From: Clostridia bacterium
GTDB taxonomy: Bacteria > Bacillota > Clostridia > Lachnospirales > Lachnospiraceae
Assembly (NCBI GenBank): GCA_910574255.1
Contig: CAJTAK010000007.1
Location: 62,001-126,000, forward strand
Reading direction: 5' to 3'
Length of the DNA: 64,000 nucleotides
In this document: one piece after another, positions 44,609 to 54,680 of the stretch
Layout of the letters: every line of letters starts with the position of its first letter
Position numbering within the stretch: position 1 is the stretch's first letter
Program-made: the position numbers and the translations under genes
Notes under the pieces: generated by a model
Told to the model about the DNA's origin: nothing
What the model saw: the letters and a program-made list of their open reading frames with translations, nothing else
The model's database searches: none

Positions 44609-45849
44609 ACTTCTGTAAATACTTTACTATCAGCAACTGTTGCTTTGTTAATTCTTCTTCCTTGTAAACTATCGGCAGTCCATCAGAGTTTATCGGCACT
44701 TTATCGGCATTTTTCTGAACAATGTTTCCAGCATCATAGGAATATGCCTCATCCAGAGGTACCATAATCCGAAAAACATCACCCTCTTTAAACTCTGGCT
44801 CTTTCCCGGAATAAAGTTTTACATATTTAAATAAGTTCCGTACACCAGAACCAAGCTGATCAGAATAGCCAAAATTCTAAAAAATGATGCGATAATTGGA
44901 TTCTTAGGATTTGGCTCTAGATTTTCCGGAGTTATCATTCCCTCTCCCATTGCTCTGTTCGCATTTTCTACATACATCCGCTCTTTTTCAATCACAAACT
45001 TAGCAATATAAGGACTGGTAAATTCCCGATGGATCAACGTATTAACCAACATTTCACGAGCTATAATACTTCTAAGGCTTTTTCGCTGGTCATCTTCCAA
45101 AAAGAATTTATCTGGCAAATGTTTTCGAGCAAACTCCATGAGTTGTTCATAGCTCTCTACCAAATTTGTTTTTATAATCTCCCTGTCATCATAACGGTCT
45201 ACATTAACTTTCCGAAGCAAAGCATCTGTAACATAGGCCGGAACAATATCTAAAATCACTTCATCTTTTCCAAGCAACATTACCGCTGCAAGATTATAGC
45301 CTTGTTGCCCTGTAATCCGATCAATGCCAAATAACCCTGCACTTTTTAGCAATTCTTCATCACTCATATTTTTCCATGGATGACTTCCTACTACATTATT
45401 TGCCGCCATTGTTCTAATCTTTGGCATTAAATCTACTCTAAGATCTTCTAACTTCACATAAAGATATATTTTTTCTCAGTAAATATATTCTGCTTTCTGA
45501 TATACATAGCCGCAATCTGACTGGTTGCTGTCACTTTCACATCTGCGTCATCTATTCTGTCATATATTATTTTTTTGTAACTATGGACTTCAGCACTGGG
45601 TGGTACATGAACATGGATGATGGAATTCCCCTCTTCATCCTTTATAATTTCCGGTGACAAACAAATAGTTGGAGAAAATATAGCTGGATTGCTTATCACA
45701 CTAATAAAATTTCTAATCATATCCGGAGCAACATTTTCCTGAACACCAAGTACTGTTCCGTCATCCAGTACCCCCATAAAAATGTCCCATCCAAAACGAT
45801 TTAAAAAAGAACAAACACTTTCATATACTTCCTTCGTAAAAAATCCCAC
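44568..45849 (-). pseudogene. AlbA-domain ATP-binding protein with two frameshifts
   Basis: Three consecutive frames form one protein of the COG2865 type. The first (from a GTG at 45849) has the AlbA_2 domain (VYESVCSFLNRFGWDIFMG, HVPPSAEVHSYKKIIYDRID). The frame shifts at the A run near 45469-45474 to LEDLRVDLMPKI and the ATPase-like NTLIHREF region. It shifts again at the A run near 44878-44884 to continue DQLGSGVRNLFKY and GDVFRIMVPLDEAYSYD. Both breaks are in homopolymers, so sequencing or assembly error is possible. Confidence 0.75.
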
Positions 45850-45994
45850 TCGTTCCTTCTCTATAAAAAACCTGCAAACTTCGCCCCTTAAAAGTTGGTA
45901 AAAGATTTTACCAATTCCCGTACCAGATTTTTACCAACTTTTCCGCAAATCCTCCTGATTTCCTCCATCCCAAAACGACACCCCAAAAACGCAA

Positions 45995-46028
45995 AAAACG
46001 CTGGAACCATGCGGGTTTCCAGCGTTTT
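45995..46028. terminator. Terminator after tsf
   Basis: AAAACGCTGGAA and TTCCAGCGTTTT around a 10-base loop, with A and T runs on both sides; it serves rpsB-tsf and could work both ways. Confidence 0.8.
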
Positions 46029-46050
46029 GCTTCATCTTATGAAATTGGAA

Positions 46051-46989
46051 TTACATTCCCATCTGCTTCGCCACCTCAGCCGCAAAGTCCTCGTTCTTCT
46101 TCTCCATACCTTCCCCGGTCTCAAAGCGAACGAATCCTTTAATAGTAATGTTAGCACTATTCGCCTTAGCCACTTGTGCCACATAAGCTGCCACAGACTG
46201 CTTTCCATCCTCAGCCTTGACATAAACCTGATCCAACAGACAGATCTCCTTCAACTCCTTATTAATACGTCCCTTAATCATGCCCTCAATAACCTTCTCC
46301 GGCTTCTGGGACTCCTTGGGATCGTTCTGAATCTGTGCCAGAAGGATAGCTTTCTCTTTCTCAATATACTCCGCATCCACTTCCTTATCGCTGGTATAAA
46401 GGGGCTTCAAAGCTGCTGCCTGCATAGCGATGTTCTTTGCCATCTCTTTTACATCGTCATTGATCACATCTGTCTCAACATCCACCAGAACGCCAATCTT
46501 TCCGCCTGCATGAATATAAGAAGCGATGAATCCGTTCTCCTCCTCCATCTGACGGAAACGACGGATGTTCATATTCTCGCCGATAACCGCAATCTGAGCA
46601 GCCAGAGCTTCCTTCACGGTCATGGTGCTGTCCTTCTCCCAGGTCTCTGCCATAAACGCATCAATATCTGCTGCGCCGGTGTTTACTGCCTGTGCCGCAA
46701 CATCTGCTACAAAGGACTGGAACTTGGCGTTCTTTGCCACAAAATCAGTCTCTGCATTTACCTCAACCACTACAGCTTTCTTGTCATCATTAATAAGACA
46801 GGTTGCCACGATACCCTCTGCCGCAATACGTCCGGCTTTCTTCTGGGCACTTGCAAGTCCTTTTTCTCTCAGCCAATCAATTGCCGCATCCATATCTCCA
46901 TCTGTTGCGGCCAGGGCTTTTTTACAGTCCATGATGCCGGCACCGGTAGTCTCTCTTAACTCTTTTACCATTCCTGCTGTTACTGCCAT
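46051..46989 (-). CDS. tsf: Elongation factor Ts
   Basis: 312 residues from the ATG at 46989 (GGAGGAG upstream). It catalyses GDP/GTP exchange on EF-Tu. Motifs: VKELRETTGAGIMDCKKAL, then EGIVATCLINDDKKAVVVEV with the TDFVAKN signature, and a C-terminal domain ending KQMGM. It lies 100 bases after rpsB, the usual order, and ends at a strong terminator. Confidence 0.97.
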   Translation of the reverse strand: MAVTAGMVKELRETTGAGIMDCKKALAATDGDMDAAIDWLREKGLASAQKKAGRIAAEGIVATCLINDDKKAVVVEVNAETDFVAKNAKFQSFVADVAAQAVNTGAADIDAFMAETWEKDSTMTVKEALAAQIAVIGENMNIRRFRQMEEENGFIASYIHAGGKIGVLVDVETDVINDDVKEMAKNIAMQAAALKPLYTSDKEVDAEYIEKEKAILLAQIQNDPKESQKPEKVIEGMIKGRINKELKEICLLDQVYVKAEDGKQSVAAYVAQVAKANSANITIKGFVRFETGEGMEKKNEDFAAEVAKQMGM

Positions 46990-47096
46990 TGTTTTCTCCT
47001 CCATCTATCAATTCCCGCAGCTCACACAAACTGGTACGGATATCTCCGTTATTCTGTAAATACTGCGGTTCTGCTAACTCTCCAAAAGCTTCGGAA

Positions 47097-47843
47097 TTAC
47101 TCTTCTACGGGTGCCTCTGCCTCGTCTGCATAATCATAAGCTTCTTCTACATCCTCTGCCTGTCCCTGATTTGCCTCAACAACAGCGTCTGCCATCTTGG
47201 ACACGATCAGCTTTACGGCTCTGATTGCATCATCGTTGCCCGGAATTACATAATCCAGCTCTTCCGGATCGCAGTTGGTATCTGCAATACCGATCAGGGG
47301 GATTCCCAATGTATGTGCTTCCTGAACGCAGATTCTCTCCTTCTTCGGGTCTACTACGAAGATTGCGTCCGGAATTCTCTTCATGTCCTTGATTCCGCCT
47401 AAGTTTCTCTCAAGCTTCTCCCACTCTTTTCTCAGTGCGATTACTTCCTTCTTGGGCAATACATCAAAGGTTCCGTCCTCAGACATTCTCTCGATCTCTT
47501 TTAAGCGGTTAACTCTGCTCTGGATGGTCTTGAAATTCGTCATCATACCGCCAAGCCATCTCTCGTTCACATAGAACATGCCGCAGCGCTCTGCCTCTGC
47601 CTTGATAGCATCCTGAGCCTGCTTCTTGGTTCCTACAAACAGAATGGTACCGCCGTTTGCTACAATGTCAAATACGGCCTTGTAAGCTTCATCTACCATT
47701 CCTACGGATTTTTGCAGGTCAATGATGTAGATGCCGTTACGCTCTGTGTAAATGTAGGGAGCCATCTTGGGGTTCCATCTTCTTGTCTGATGTCCGAAAT
47801 GAACACCTGCCTCCAGTAACTGCTTCATTGAAATAACGCTCAT
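47097..47843 (-). CDS. rpsB: 30S ribosomal protein S2
   Basis: 248 residues from the ATG at 47843 (GGAGG upstream). [20 protein letters not shown] and [20 protein letters not shown] are diagnostic. The last 30 residues are an acidic tail ([19 protein letters not shown]), common in clostridial S2. Transcription starts from a good promoter about 110 bases upstream. Confidence 0.98.
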   Translation of the reverse strand: MSVISMKQLLEAGVHFGHQTRRWNPKMAPYIYTERNGIYIIDLQKSVGMVDEAYKAVFDIVANGGTILFVGTKKQAQDAIKAEAERCGMFYVNERWLGGMMTNFKTIQSRVNRLKEIERMSEDGTFDVLPKKEVIALRKEWEKLERNLGGIKDMKRIPDAIFVVDPKKERICVQEAHTLGIPLIGIADTNCDPEELDYVIPGNDDAIRAVKLIVSKMADAVVEANQGQAEDVEEAYDYADEAEAPVEE

Positions 47844-47987
47844 GTTTCTTTCCTCCATTTGGTTGTTCTTCCGCAGACTCTGTCTGCCGCAAAGACCAAA
47901 GCTTCTGCTCCGGCACCGTTCTTGGCAAGAGTCGGCGTGATTTTTCACTAACTCAGAAAGTATACCATGAGAAATGGGGCTTTGCAA
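47844..47987 (-). promoter_or_regulatory. rpsB promoter and leader
   Basis: -35 TTGCAA (47982-47987), 17-base spacer, -10 TATACT (47959-47964). The leader of about 105 bases holds GCAGACAGAGTCTGC and a CCAA/TTGG-closed stem, compatible with an autoregulatory r-protein leader. Confidence 0.6.
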
Positions 47988-48041
47988 GCTTTTTTCCGCA
48001 AAACTCAACAAAAATTTGTCTCTTGCCCTCCCTGCCTTTCA

Positions 48042-48070
48042 TTGACAACCTTGTATATTTATGGCAGAAT
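48042..48070 (+). promoter_or_regulatory. Promoter of the DUF2142-type gene
   Basis: -35 TTGACA (48042-48047), 17-base spacer, -10 CAGAAT (48065-48070), divergent from rpsB. Confidence 0.55.
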
Positions 48071-48142
48071 AAATCAATAACCAAACAGGAAAAATCTTTT
48101 ATCCTTAGATCAAATTCATCCGACCATAAGGAGTATTTTATA

Positions 48143-50125
48143 ATGATAACTCAACCACATTATTTAAATAAAAACAGCCTTTGGGTACAGCTCAAAAAAC
48201 ACCCTTTGGCTCTGGTCCTGGGTCTTGTATGCCTGCTTTTTCTGCTGTTTCCCCCTGCCGCTTCTATGCACCTGCGGATAAACTATGCAGATACGGATTA
48301 CAGCGACGGCGAAACCTTCAAAGTTTTAACATCTTATCGAGATGATACTATTCCTTTCAGCGGCCTGCAGAATACCTATGCCCGAACAGGAGAAAGCCGT
48401 ATCTATTTTCTGGACTTCTCATATAGAAAGGGGAATTATGTGCGTCGACTGGATCCCGCTGACACAGACAGGATCCCCATGATGCAGATTCGTTCCATCG
48501 AGCTCTGGTGCAGTGGATTTCTGGGCGGAATTCTGGAGGGACAGGCTCTCTATGACGCCTTTATCCCCAACGAACAGGTGGAAATGTTCCTGAATGAAGA
48601 GGGATGCCTGGAACTTCTGATAAACGGAAACGACTCCCAGCTGTTTCCCACGGAAGTTTTTCGTCAGCTGTATTCGGATACTGCTTCCCGTTATGCCCGA
48701 TTCGGGGTTTTTTATCTGCTCCTGTTCGCAGCTGCTGTCTTTGGACTCAGTCGTATCTACGGAAAGCTGAGAAAAAGCCGGAGGGCGGAACGTTATCTGG
48801 ATGTAACCGATGTTCTTTTATGGCTGACAGCCATAGGCGTTGTGTGTATCCTGATCATAGCTGTATTTACCGGCAATCATAGAGACAATCCTGACGAATG
48901 GGAAAGCCGTGATGCCATCCGGTATTATATGGACCACAATTTTCCGCCGGATATTCGGGATCCGGAAGCCCTTCCCACTGTGGGAACCTATGGGACCACC
49001 CGGCTCTCCGAGTTTAATCCTTATTATTTTTATGCCGGAAAACTTGCTGCCCTTATTTCCTGTGTTCATAATGAAAGACTGTTCGGCCTGTGCCTTGGAA
49101 TCGGCCTTTTCCTGTTCTGTCTCTTACATGCACGGAAAAACCGTTATCTGCTGGCGGCCTGTTTCCTGACGCCCCAGCTCTGGTATCTGTATGCATATAC
49201 TACCTCAGATGCCCTCGACTATCTGGTGTCCGTTATTGTACTGTACCAGTTAGCCAATCCCGAAAGTATGCTGAACCGCCTGACTGCCCGTCAGGTAAAA
49301 AAAGAAGATATTCTTCGAATCCTGCTTCTGGGAACCATGTTTGCACATGTCATGATGGCAAAAGCCAATTTTTATGTAATCCTGATCTATGCTTTCCTGA
49401 TGCTCCTGGTGCCCCTCTTACAAGCCAAAGGACCAGAGAGAAAGCAGCGCTTTCTTGCCTGCCTGTGGATTCTGCTGGCTTCACTTTTTATCTTTGGGAT
49501 ACGACTTGGATTTGAATTCGCCCACTACGGGCTTCAGAGAAATGATGTTATTCTGGAAGTGCAGAATGCTTTGGGTGCTTACGAACTGCGTCCCTCTACA
49601 CCGCCTCAGGAACAGGCGCCGGAATTTGCCATGTACAACAAGGGTGTTTCCTTCCTTGATTTTATGACCAAATATGGCTTTCACAAGCAGCTCTTTCAGT
49701 CCACAGTGGGCGTATACGGCGGCATGGATGTCTATGCTCAGGACTGGTATTACAAGGCTATGGCTCTTTTGTATTTCCTGCTGTATATGGGAATCAGCGT
49801 ACCTCTGTGGTGGAAACCCACCGGAAAAAGAAAGGGAAGCCATTGGAAAACTGAGGATAAGGCTCTGGGGCAAAAGCGTATTTCCTGGGGACTGCTTCAT
49901 ATACCGGTCTTTGTCTCTTACCTTCTTGTTGTGTACAATGGATTTTTTGTGGATTATCAGCCCCAGGGCCGATACATCCTGCCTATATTTGTGATGGCCG
50001 CCCATGCCGTTTCCCTGGATGAACATACCGTAAAAAGCAAATGGTTCAATCTGCTACTGGTGGTTACTGCACTCCTGTCCTTATATTCCTTTGCAATCGG
50101 AGTACCGCAATTGCGTGAAGTATAG
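48143..50125 (+). CDS. DUF2142-type polytopic membrane protein
   Basis: 660 residues from the ATG at 48143 (AAGGAG nine bases upstream). One N-terminal helix (about 20-40), a large extracytoplasmic domain (about 42-200), then about ten helices. FLTPQLWYLYAYTTSDALDY and QGRYILPIFVMA fit DUF2142, a GT-C-like family linked to cell-surface glycans. No other glycan genes are adjacent. It is the only long plus-strand gene in the core part, ending in its own terminator. Confidence 0.8.
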   Translation: MITQPHYLNKNSLWVQLKKHPLALVLGLVCLLFLLFPPAASMHLRINYADTDYSDGETFKVLTSYRDDTIPFSGLQNTYARTGESRIYFLDFSYRKGNYVRRLDPADTDRIPMMQIRSIELWCSGFLGGILEGQALYDAFIPNEQVEMFLNEEGCLELLINGNDSQLFPTEVFRQLYSDTASRYARFGVFYLLLFAAAVFGLSRIYGKLRKSRRAERYLDVTDVLLWLTAIGVVCILIIAVFTGNHRDNPDEWESRDAIRYYMDHNFPPDIRDPEALPTVGTYGTTRLSEFNPYYFYAGKLAALISCVHNERLFGLCLGIGLFLFCLLHARKNRYLLAACFLTPQLWYLYAYTTSDALDYLVSVIVLYQLANPESMLNRLTARQVKKEDILRILLLGTMFAHVMMAKANFYVILIYAFLMLLVPLLQAKGPERKQRFLACLWILLASLFIFGIRLGFEFAHYGLQRNDVILEVQNALGAYELRPSTPPQEQAPEFAMYNKGVSFLDFMTKYGFHKQLFQSTVGVYGGMDVYAQDWYYKAMALLYFLLYMGISVPLWWKPTGKRKGSHWKTEDKALGQKRISWGLLHIPVFVSYLLVVYNGFFVDYQPQGRYILPIFVMAAHAVSLDEHTVKSKWFNLLLVVTALLSLYSFAIGVPQLREV

Positions 50126-50139
50126 ATTTGAAAGATACT

Positions 50140-50185
50140 GGGGCCGCCGCAAAATAAGACAGCAGACTTATTTTGCAGCAGCCCC
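50140..50185 (+). terminator. Palindromic terminator, related in ends to the 14.1-kb element
   Basis: GGGGCCGCCGCAAAATAAG, seven bases, CTTATTTTGCAGCAGCCCC, followed by TCATTTTTT. Two mismatches on the plus strand become G-U pairs on the minus strand. The GGGGC...AAATAAG ends echo the 187-bp palindrome. Confidence 0.7.
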
Positions 50186-50207
50186 TCATTTTTTCTACCT
50201 GTTGCTT

Positions 50208-50462
50208 TTACATGACGCTCTGCGTAAAGAGAGATTTCACATGCTGAACTTCTTCCTCAGTAGCCTTGGAAGCCGGTACATAATACTGTTTTGCTCTTGC
50301 AATCTGGTACAGCTCCTCCTGAGACATCTCGCACTTGTTCCGCAGATCCTTTAAAGTCTGCTTAAGACGCGGTTCCTCAGTCTGAGGAATCATTTCGCTG
50401 AACATCTTCAACTCTCCGTTGATACCAACCAGGGTATCTGCTACCATCGTCTTCTCATTCAT
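50208..50462 (-). CDS. Spore coat protein (CotF-like, ferritin-like helices)
   Basis: 84 residues, nearly all helical: EKTMVADTLVGINGELKMFS and CEMSQEELYQIARAKQYYVP. Matches small clostridial spore-coat proteins as I recall them. Twelve bases after the next gene, so one operon. Expression is expected late in sporulation. Confidence 0.75.
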   Translation of the reverse strand: MNEKTMVADTLVGINGELKMFSEMIPQTEEPRLKQTLKDLRNKCEMSQEELYQIARAKQYYVPASKATEEEVQHVKSLFTQSVM

Positions 50463-50474
50463 TTTGGCACCCTC

Positions 50475-50663
50475 CTAACCTAAAAACTGCATCAGCTGCT
50501 GCTTATTCTCCTTGGCAGACTGAGCTGCCTTCTGAAAAAACTGCTTTACCTGCTGATCCGTGGCATTGTTTGCATAGTCGTTCATCTTGCAGTGGGTGGT
50601 GTCATAGCCTCCGATGAGATGACGAAGGTTCTGTACATCCAATTCAGACAATTCTGATTTCAT
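50475..50663 (-). CDS. Small spore-coat-associated protein
   Basis: 62 residues: LDVQNLRHLIGGYDTTHCKM, then QVKQFFQKAAQSAKENKQQL. Companion of the coat-like gene after it. Its AGGAGG ribosome binding site is fully paired in a 17-bp stem formed with sequence 53 bases upstream. Confidence 0.75.
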   Translation of the reverse strand: MKSELSELDVQNLRHLIGGYDTTHCKMNDYANNATDQQVKQFFQKAAQSAKENKQQLMQFLG

Positions 50664-50664
50664 A

Positions 50665-50751
50665 AAGAATACCTCCTATTCTGATTCCAGTTCCCTGCTC
50701 TGAAAACGTTCCAGGCAGTTACTGATATTATCTCGAATAGGAGGTATTCTT
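50665..50751 (-). promoter_or_regulatory. Long hairpin hiding the coat-gene ribosome binding site
   Basis: AAGAATACCTCCTATTC (50751 to 50735 on the minus strand) is perfectly complementary to GAATAGGAGGTATTCTT (50681 to 50665) with a 53-base loop. The second arm contains the AGGAGG of the 50475-50663 gene. Confidence 0.8.
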
Positions 50752-50804
50752 ATTCATCTCAGTGTATGAAAATTATAAACAAATATATAAGTAAACTTAC
50801 AGAC

Positions 50805-52247
50805 TTAACCGGCCAGCCAGTTATATAATTCTTCATATTTCTTTGCAGAAGTTCCCCAGGAGAAGTCAACAGCCATAGCCCGATCCACAATCTTGTTCCA
50901 CTCACGCTTCTTATCATAGTATACACTCTCCGCATAACGGATGGTATGAAGCATCTCATGAGCATTGTAATTGAGGAAGCTGAAGCCTGTTCCGGTACTC
51001 TCATATTCGTTGTAGGGCTCTACTGTATCCTTCAGTCCGCCAGTCTCCCGAACAATAGGCACGGTGCCGTACCGCAGGCTCATAAGCTGGCTCAGGCCGC
51101 AGGGCTCAAACTGTGAAGGCATCAGGAATGCATCACAGGAGCCATAAATCTTGTGAGACATAGCCTCAGAATAAAAGATATTAGCCGACACCTTGCCCTG
51201 ATACTTCCATGCAAAATGACGGAACATATTCTCATAACGCTCCTCGCCTGTTCCAAGAACAACCAGCTGAATCTCATCCTGACACAGTTCATCCATAACA
51301 TAAGCAATCAGATCAAAGCCCTTCTGATCTGTCAGCCGGGAAACCACGCCAAGCATCATCTTCTTGGGATCCACTTCCAGTCCCAACTCTGCCTGAAGAG
51401 CTGTCTTATTTTTTACCTTTTCCTTCCGGAAAGTCACTGCATTGTAATTCTTAGTCAGGAACTTGTCTGTCTCCGGATTGTACTCCTCATAGTCGATGCC
51501 ATTTACGATACCCCGAAGGGAATTGGCCCTTGCACACATGAGACCGTCCAGATGTTCGCCGTAGTATGGCATCTTGATCTCCTCTGCATAAGTCTCGCTT
51601 ACAGTCGTAACTGCATCAGAATATACAATGCCTCCTTTTAAGTAATTGGCATCTCCGTAAGCCTCCAGCTTATCCGGCGCAAAGTAGGACACAGAAAGAC
51701 CCGTAATATCCCGTACTGTCTTCATATCCCACACACCCTGGAACTTCAGGTTATGGATGGTCATAATGGTCTTGATGCCCTGGAAGAACGGATTGTTCTG
51801 GAAGGAATCATTAAGGAACACAGGCACAAGTCCTGTCTGCCAGTCGTGACAGTGAATGATATCCGGCCTGAAATCCAGTGAAGGCAGGGCAGAAATAGCT
51901 GCCTTGGAGAAAAAGGCAAACTTCTCAATATCCTCATAAATATTCCCATAAGGCTTTGCACCTGCAAAATAATACTCATTGTCTACGAAATAGAACTTGA
52001 TTCCCTCATATTCCATCTCCAGAATTCCCACATACTGGCTTCGCCATGCAAGATTCATATAAAAATGGGTCACATACTGCATCTTGTCACGCCATTCCTG
52101 CTTGATACACAGATACTTGGGAATCATTACCCGAATATCAAAATATTCCTTGTCAAAATACTTCGGCAGAGATCCAACTACGTCTGCCAAACCTCCGGTC
52201 TTAATAAAGGGTACTGCTTCGGAAGCAATAAATAATATCTTTTTCAC
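50805..52247 (-). CDS. glgA: Glycogen synthase
   Basis: 480 residues. GT5 glycosyltransferase that adds glucose from ADP-glucose to glycogen. N-terminal FIASEAVPFIKTGGLADVVG holds the KTGGL nucleotide-binding motif; C-terminal half has GVVSRLTDQKGFDL and SQFEPCGLSQLMSLRYGTVP. Pathway partner of glgB at the other end of the window. Ribosome binding site GGGAGG. Confidence 0.96.
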   Translation of the reverse strand: MKKILFIASEAVPFIKTGGLADVVGSLPKYFDKEYFDIRVMIPKYLCIKQEWRDKMQYVTHFYMNLAWRSQYVGILEMEYEGIKFYFVDNEYYFAGAKPYGNIYEDIEKFAFFSKAAISALPSLDFRPDIIHCHDWQTGLVPVFLNDSFQNNPFFQGIKTIMTIHNLKFQGVWDMKTVRDITGLSVSYFAPDKLEAYGDANYLKGGIVYSDAVTTVSETYAEEIKMPYYGEHLDGLMCARANSLRGIVNGIDYEEYNPETDKFLTKNYNAVTFRKEKVKNKTALQAELGLEVDPKKMMLGVVSRLTDQKGFDLIAYVMDELCQDEIQLVVLGTGEERYENMFRHFAWKYQGKVSANIFYSEAMSHKIYGSCDAFLMPSQFEPCGLSQLMSLRYGTVPIVRETGGLKDTVEPYNEYESTGTGFSFLNYNAHEMLHTIRYAESVYYDKKREWNKIVDRAMAVDFSWGTSAKKYEELYNWLAG

Positions 52248-52452
52248 CGCATTTCCTCCCTATCCCATACATCCCATGGGTATTTGTGATATTTTATATC
52301 TATTATAACCCATAAACATCATATTTGAAAGGGAAAATTTCGCAAATGTGCTGATTTTTCTGTTATATTTCTAAATTTTCATTTCCAAAATCCCATTCTG
52401 TCAAAAAGAATACTCTTACATCGTCAATAGATTGGCTTTGAATTCAGCACCC

Positions 52453-53259
52453 TTAAGATACCTTCGCTTTATAGTCCAGGCGGATCCGATCTGAAATCAG
52501 CGCAATAAACTCCGAATTTGTAGGCTTTCCTTTTCCGGTGCTGATCGTATAGCCGAACAGCTCATCAATGGTATCCATCTTCCCTCGACTCCAGGCAACC
52601 TCAATAGCATGGCGGATAGCCCGTTCCACCCGGCTTGGGGTTGTCTGATGGTTCTTGGCAATGGTAGGATACAGTACCTTGGTAATGGAGCTTAACATAT
52701 CCATATCCTCCACAGACATCATAATGGCATCCCTTAAGTACTGATACCCCTTAATATGAGCCGGAACGCCTATCTCATGAATCATGTTGGTCACATCCGT
52801 CTCCAGATCCCGAGCCTCGTAAGATTGACGCCTCCGTTCTGCCATACCTGCCGTCCTTATGGGATTCAGGATCTTTTCTCCCCGATTCTGAATACTGCGC
52901 AGCCTTCCGAGAAGAAGCTCATTGTTAAAGGGCTTCATCATATAATAATTAGCTCCCAGAGCAAATGCATCTTCTGTCACATCTTCCTGACCAATAGCCG
53001 AAAGCACAATAAAGGCAGGCTGTTTCTTCATGGTTTTGTCTTCCTTAAGCTTTTCCAAAACTCCCAGCCCATCCATTTTCGGCATAATCAGGTCCAGGAG
53101 CACCACATCCGGCTGATTTTTGCGGATCATTTCCACCGCATCCTCTCCGTTTCCTGCCGTGCCTACAATCTCCATGCCGCTCTCAGAGCGTATCATCGTA
53201 TTTAACAGCTCCACGATTCTTTCATTGTCATCTGCAATTGCAACCTGTAACTTTTCCAT
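52453..53259 (-). CDS. spo0A: Sporulation master regulator Spo0A
   Basis: 268 residues from the ATG at 53259 (GGAGG six bases upstream). Receiver: [14 protein letters not shown], phosphoacceptor in [14 protein letters not shown]-terminal Spo0A domain: [40 protein letters not shown] and [16 protein letters not shown]. It starts sporulation when phosphorylated. Close upstream lies CGTCGAA, six of seven bases of a 0A box. Confidence 0.98.
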   Translation of the reverse strand: MEKLQVAIADDNERIVELLNTMIRSESGMEIVGTAGNGEDAVEMIRKNQPDVVLLDLIMPKMDGLGVLEKLKEDKTMKKQPAFIVLSAIGQEDVTEDAFALGANYYMMKPFNNELLLGRLRSIQNRGEKILNPIRTAGMAERRRQSYEARDLETDVTNMIHEIGVPAHIKGYQYLRDAIMMSVEDMDMLSSITKVLYPTIAKNHQTTPSRVERAIRHAIEVAWSRGKMDTIDELFGYTISTGKGKPTNSEFIALISDRIRLDYKAKVS

Positions 53260-53430
53260 TTCTGCCCTCCCATGTGTCTCTGTCTTTGATTGATGCTGCT
53301 TTTCTGCCACAGCAGCTTTATTTTCCATATGTTTCCTTTGATGGTTACATTATAGACAGCACACAGACAGGTTTCAATTTCTTTCTCTCCCCATTTTAAG
53401 ACATCACAGAACAGCTTTCGACGGAATCCA

Positions 53431-54651
53431 CTAAAGACTTACATGTTCCAGCATATTCTCAATAAAAACTCCAAAACCTTTTGTGGAATCCTGTACAAAT
53501 ACGTGGGTTACGGCTCCTACCAGCTTTCCGTTTTGAATAATCGGACTTCCGCTCATTCCCTGTACAATCCCTCCCGTCAGATTAAGAAGCTCCGGATCTG
53601 TCACTTTCAAAATAATGCCCTTATTCATATCCTCATCCTTTCGATGGACCTCCAGAATTTCTACCTGATAATCCTTTACTTCACCGCTGACAGCGCTGCG
53701 GACAAATGCTTCTCCCAGTTCAATCTCCTGCTTGTAACCCACCTGCAGCCGCTGAGCTTCAACTTTTTCATAGATCCTGTCCTCTCCCGTTCCGAAAATT
53801 CCAACGGGCGTGTTTTCAGTAAGCTGCCCGCATATCAGCTCCTGCCGGTAGCGAATCAGTCCGGAAAGCTCTCCTGGTGTTCCCTTTTCCCCCTTTTTAA
53901 TATCAATAATATTCGTATCATAGAGGGCGCCTTCAGAAATCTCTAAAAGAGTTCCCGTATCCACATCATTGACACCATGGCCCAGAGCACCGAATTTGCC
54001 GTCCTCGGTAAGGAATGTAAGTGTTCCGATTCCCTGCGTATTATCACGTACCCAGATGCCCAGCTTGTATTCCTCCCTGGCTGTCTGGACTGCCTCCACC
54101 TTCACCTGAATTTGTTCACCGCCCCGATCAAGATCCAGAACCACGTCCTCATTTCCGCCTGCATTGACTGCCTCTATGAGCTCCTCCTTATCGGATATTG
54201 CCTGCCCGTTGACTGCCTGAATATAATCGCCTCTCTGAACAATCCGATATGCAGGCTCATAATTCAAGCCATCCATCCCTGTCACTTCTCCGGTTCCAAT
54301 GATCAGAACACCTTCAGTCTCCATATAGATCCCAATGGGAACGCCGCCGGGAATCACGTAGGTAGGTTTTATTACCTCCACCCTGGCTTCTTTTAAAGGA
54401 ATAATCCCCAGCAGTTTATACGCAATCGTGTAGCCTTCTGATGCATATGCATTCACGGAAGCCTCTGTAAGTCCTGGTATGATTTCCTCTGTAATAAAAA
54501 AATCGGAATGGACAGGACTTGGCTCTCCCTCTGTCTGTGTATAGGAATCCGGTATCCTGTCCCGAATTTCCTCATATCCTAAAACTCCTAAACCTGCCAG
54601 ACTAATCAGCAAAAGACCAATCAGGCAGCGCCGGTACTGTTTATAATTCAT
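53431..54651 (-). CDS. spoIVB: SpoIVB serine peptidase (S55)
   Basis: 406 residues from the ATG at 54651. One N-terminal transmembrane helix (about 9-27), PDZ domain (about 120-190), then the S55 peptidase with His in GHGVNDVDTG and Ser in MSGSPIIQNGKLVGAVTHVF. In sporulation it is secreted by the forespore to trigger SigK activation or similar signalling. Directly precedes spo0A, the canonical order. Confidence 0.95.
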   Translation of the reverse strand: MNYKQYRRCLIGLLLISLAGLGVLGYEEIRDRIPDSYTQTEGEPSPVHSDFFITEEIIPGLTEASVNAYASEGYTIAYKLLGIIPLKEARVEVIKPTYVIPGGVPIGIYMETEGVLIIGTGEVTGMDGLNYEPAYRIVQRGDYIQAVNGQAISDKEELIEAVNAGGNEDVVLDLDRGGEQIQVKVEAVQTAREEYKLGIWVRDNTQGIGTLTFLTEDGKFGALGHGVNDVDTGTLLEISEGALYDTNIIDIKKGEKGTPGELSGLIRYRQELICGQLTENTPVGIFGTGEDRIYEKVEAQRLQVGYKQEIELGEAFVRSAVSGEVKDYQVEILEVHRKDEDMNKGIILKVTDPELLNLTGGIVQGMSGSPIIQNGKLVGAVTHVFVQDSTKGFGVFIENMLEHVSL

Positions 54652-54680
54652 AGCTCCACATCCTCTGCCAAAACTCATAA

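Noticed and set aside
46051..46959. Long plus-strand frame opposite tsf
   Set aside because: Antisense to a highly conserved gene, with no motif of its own.
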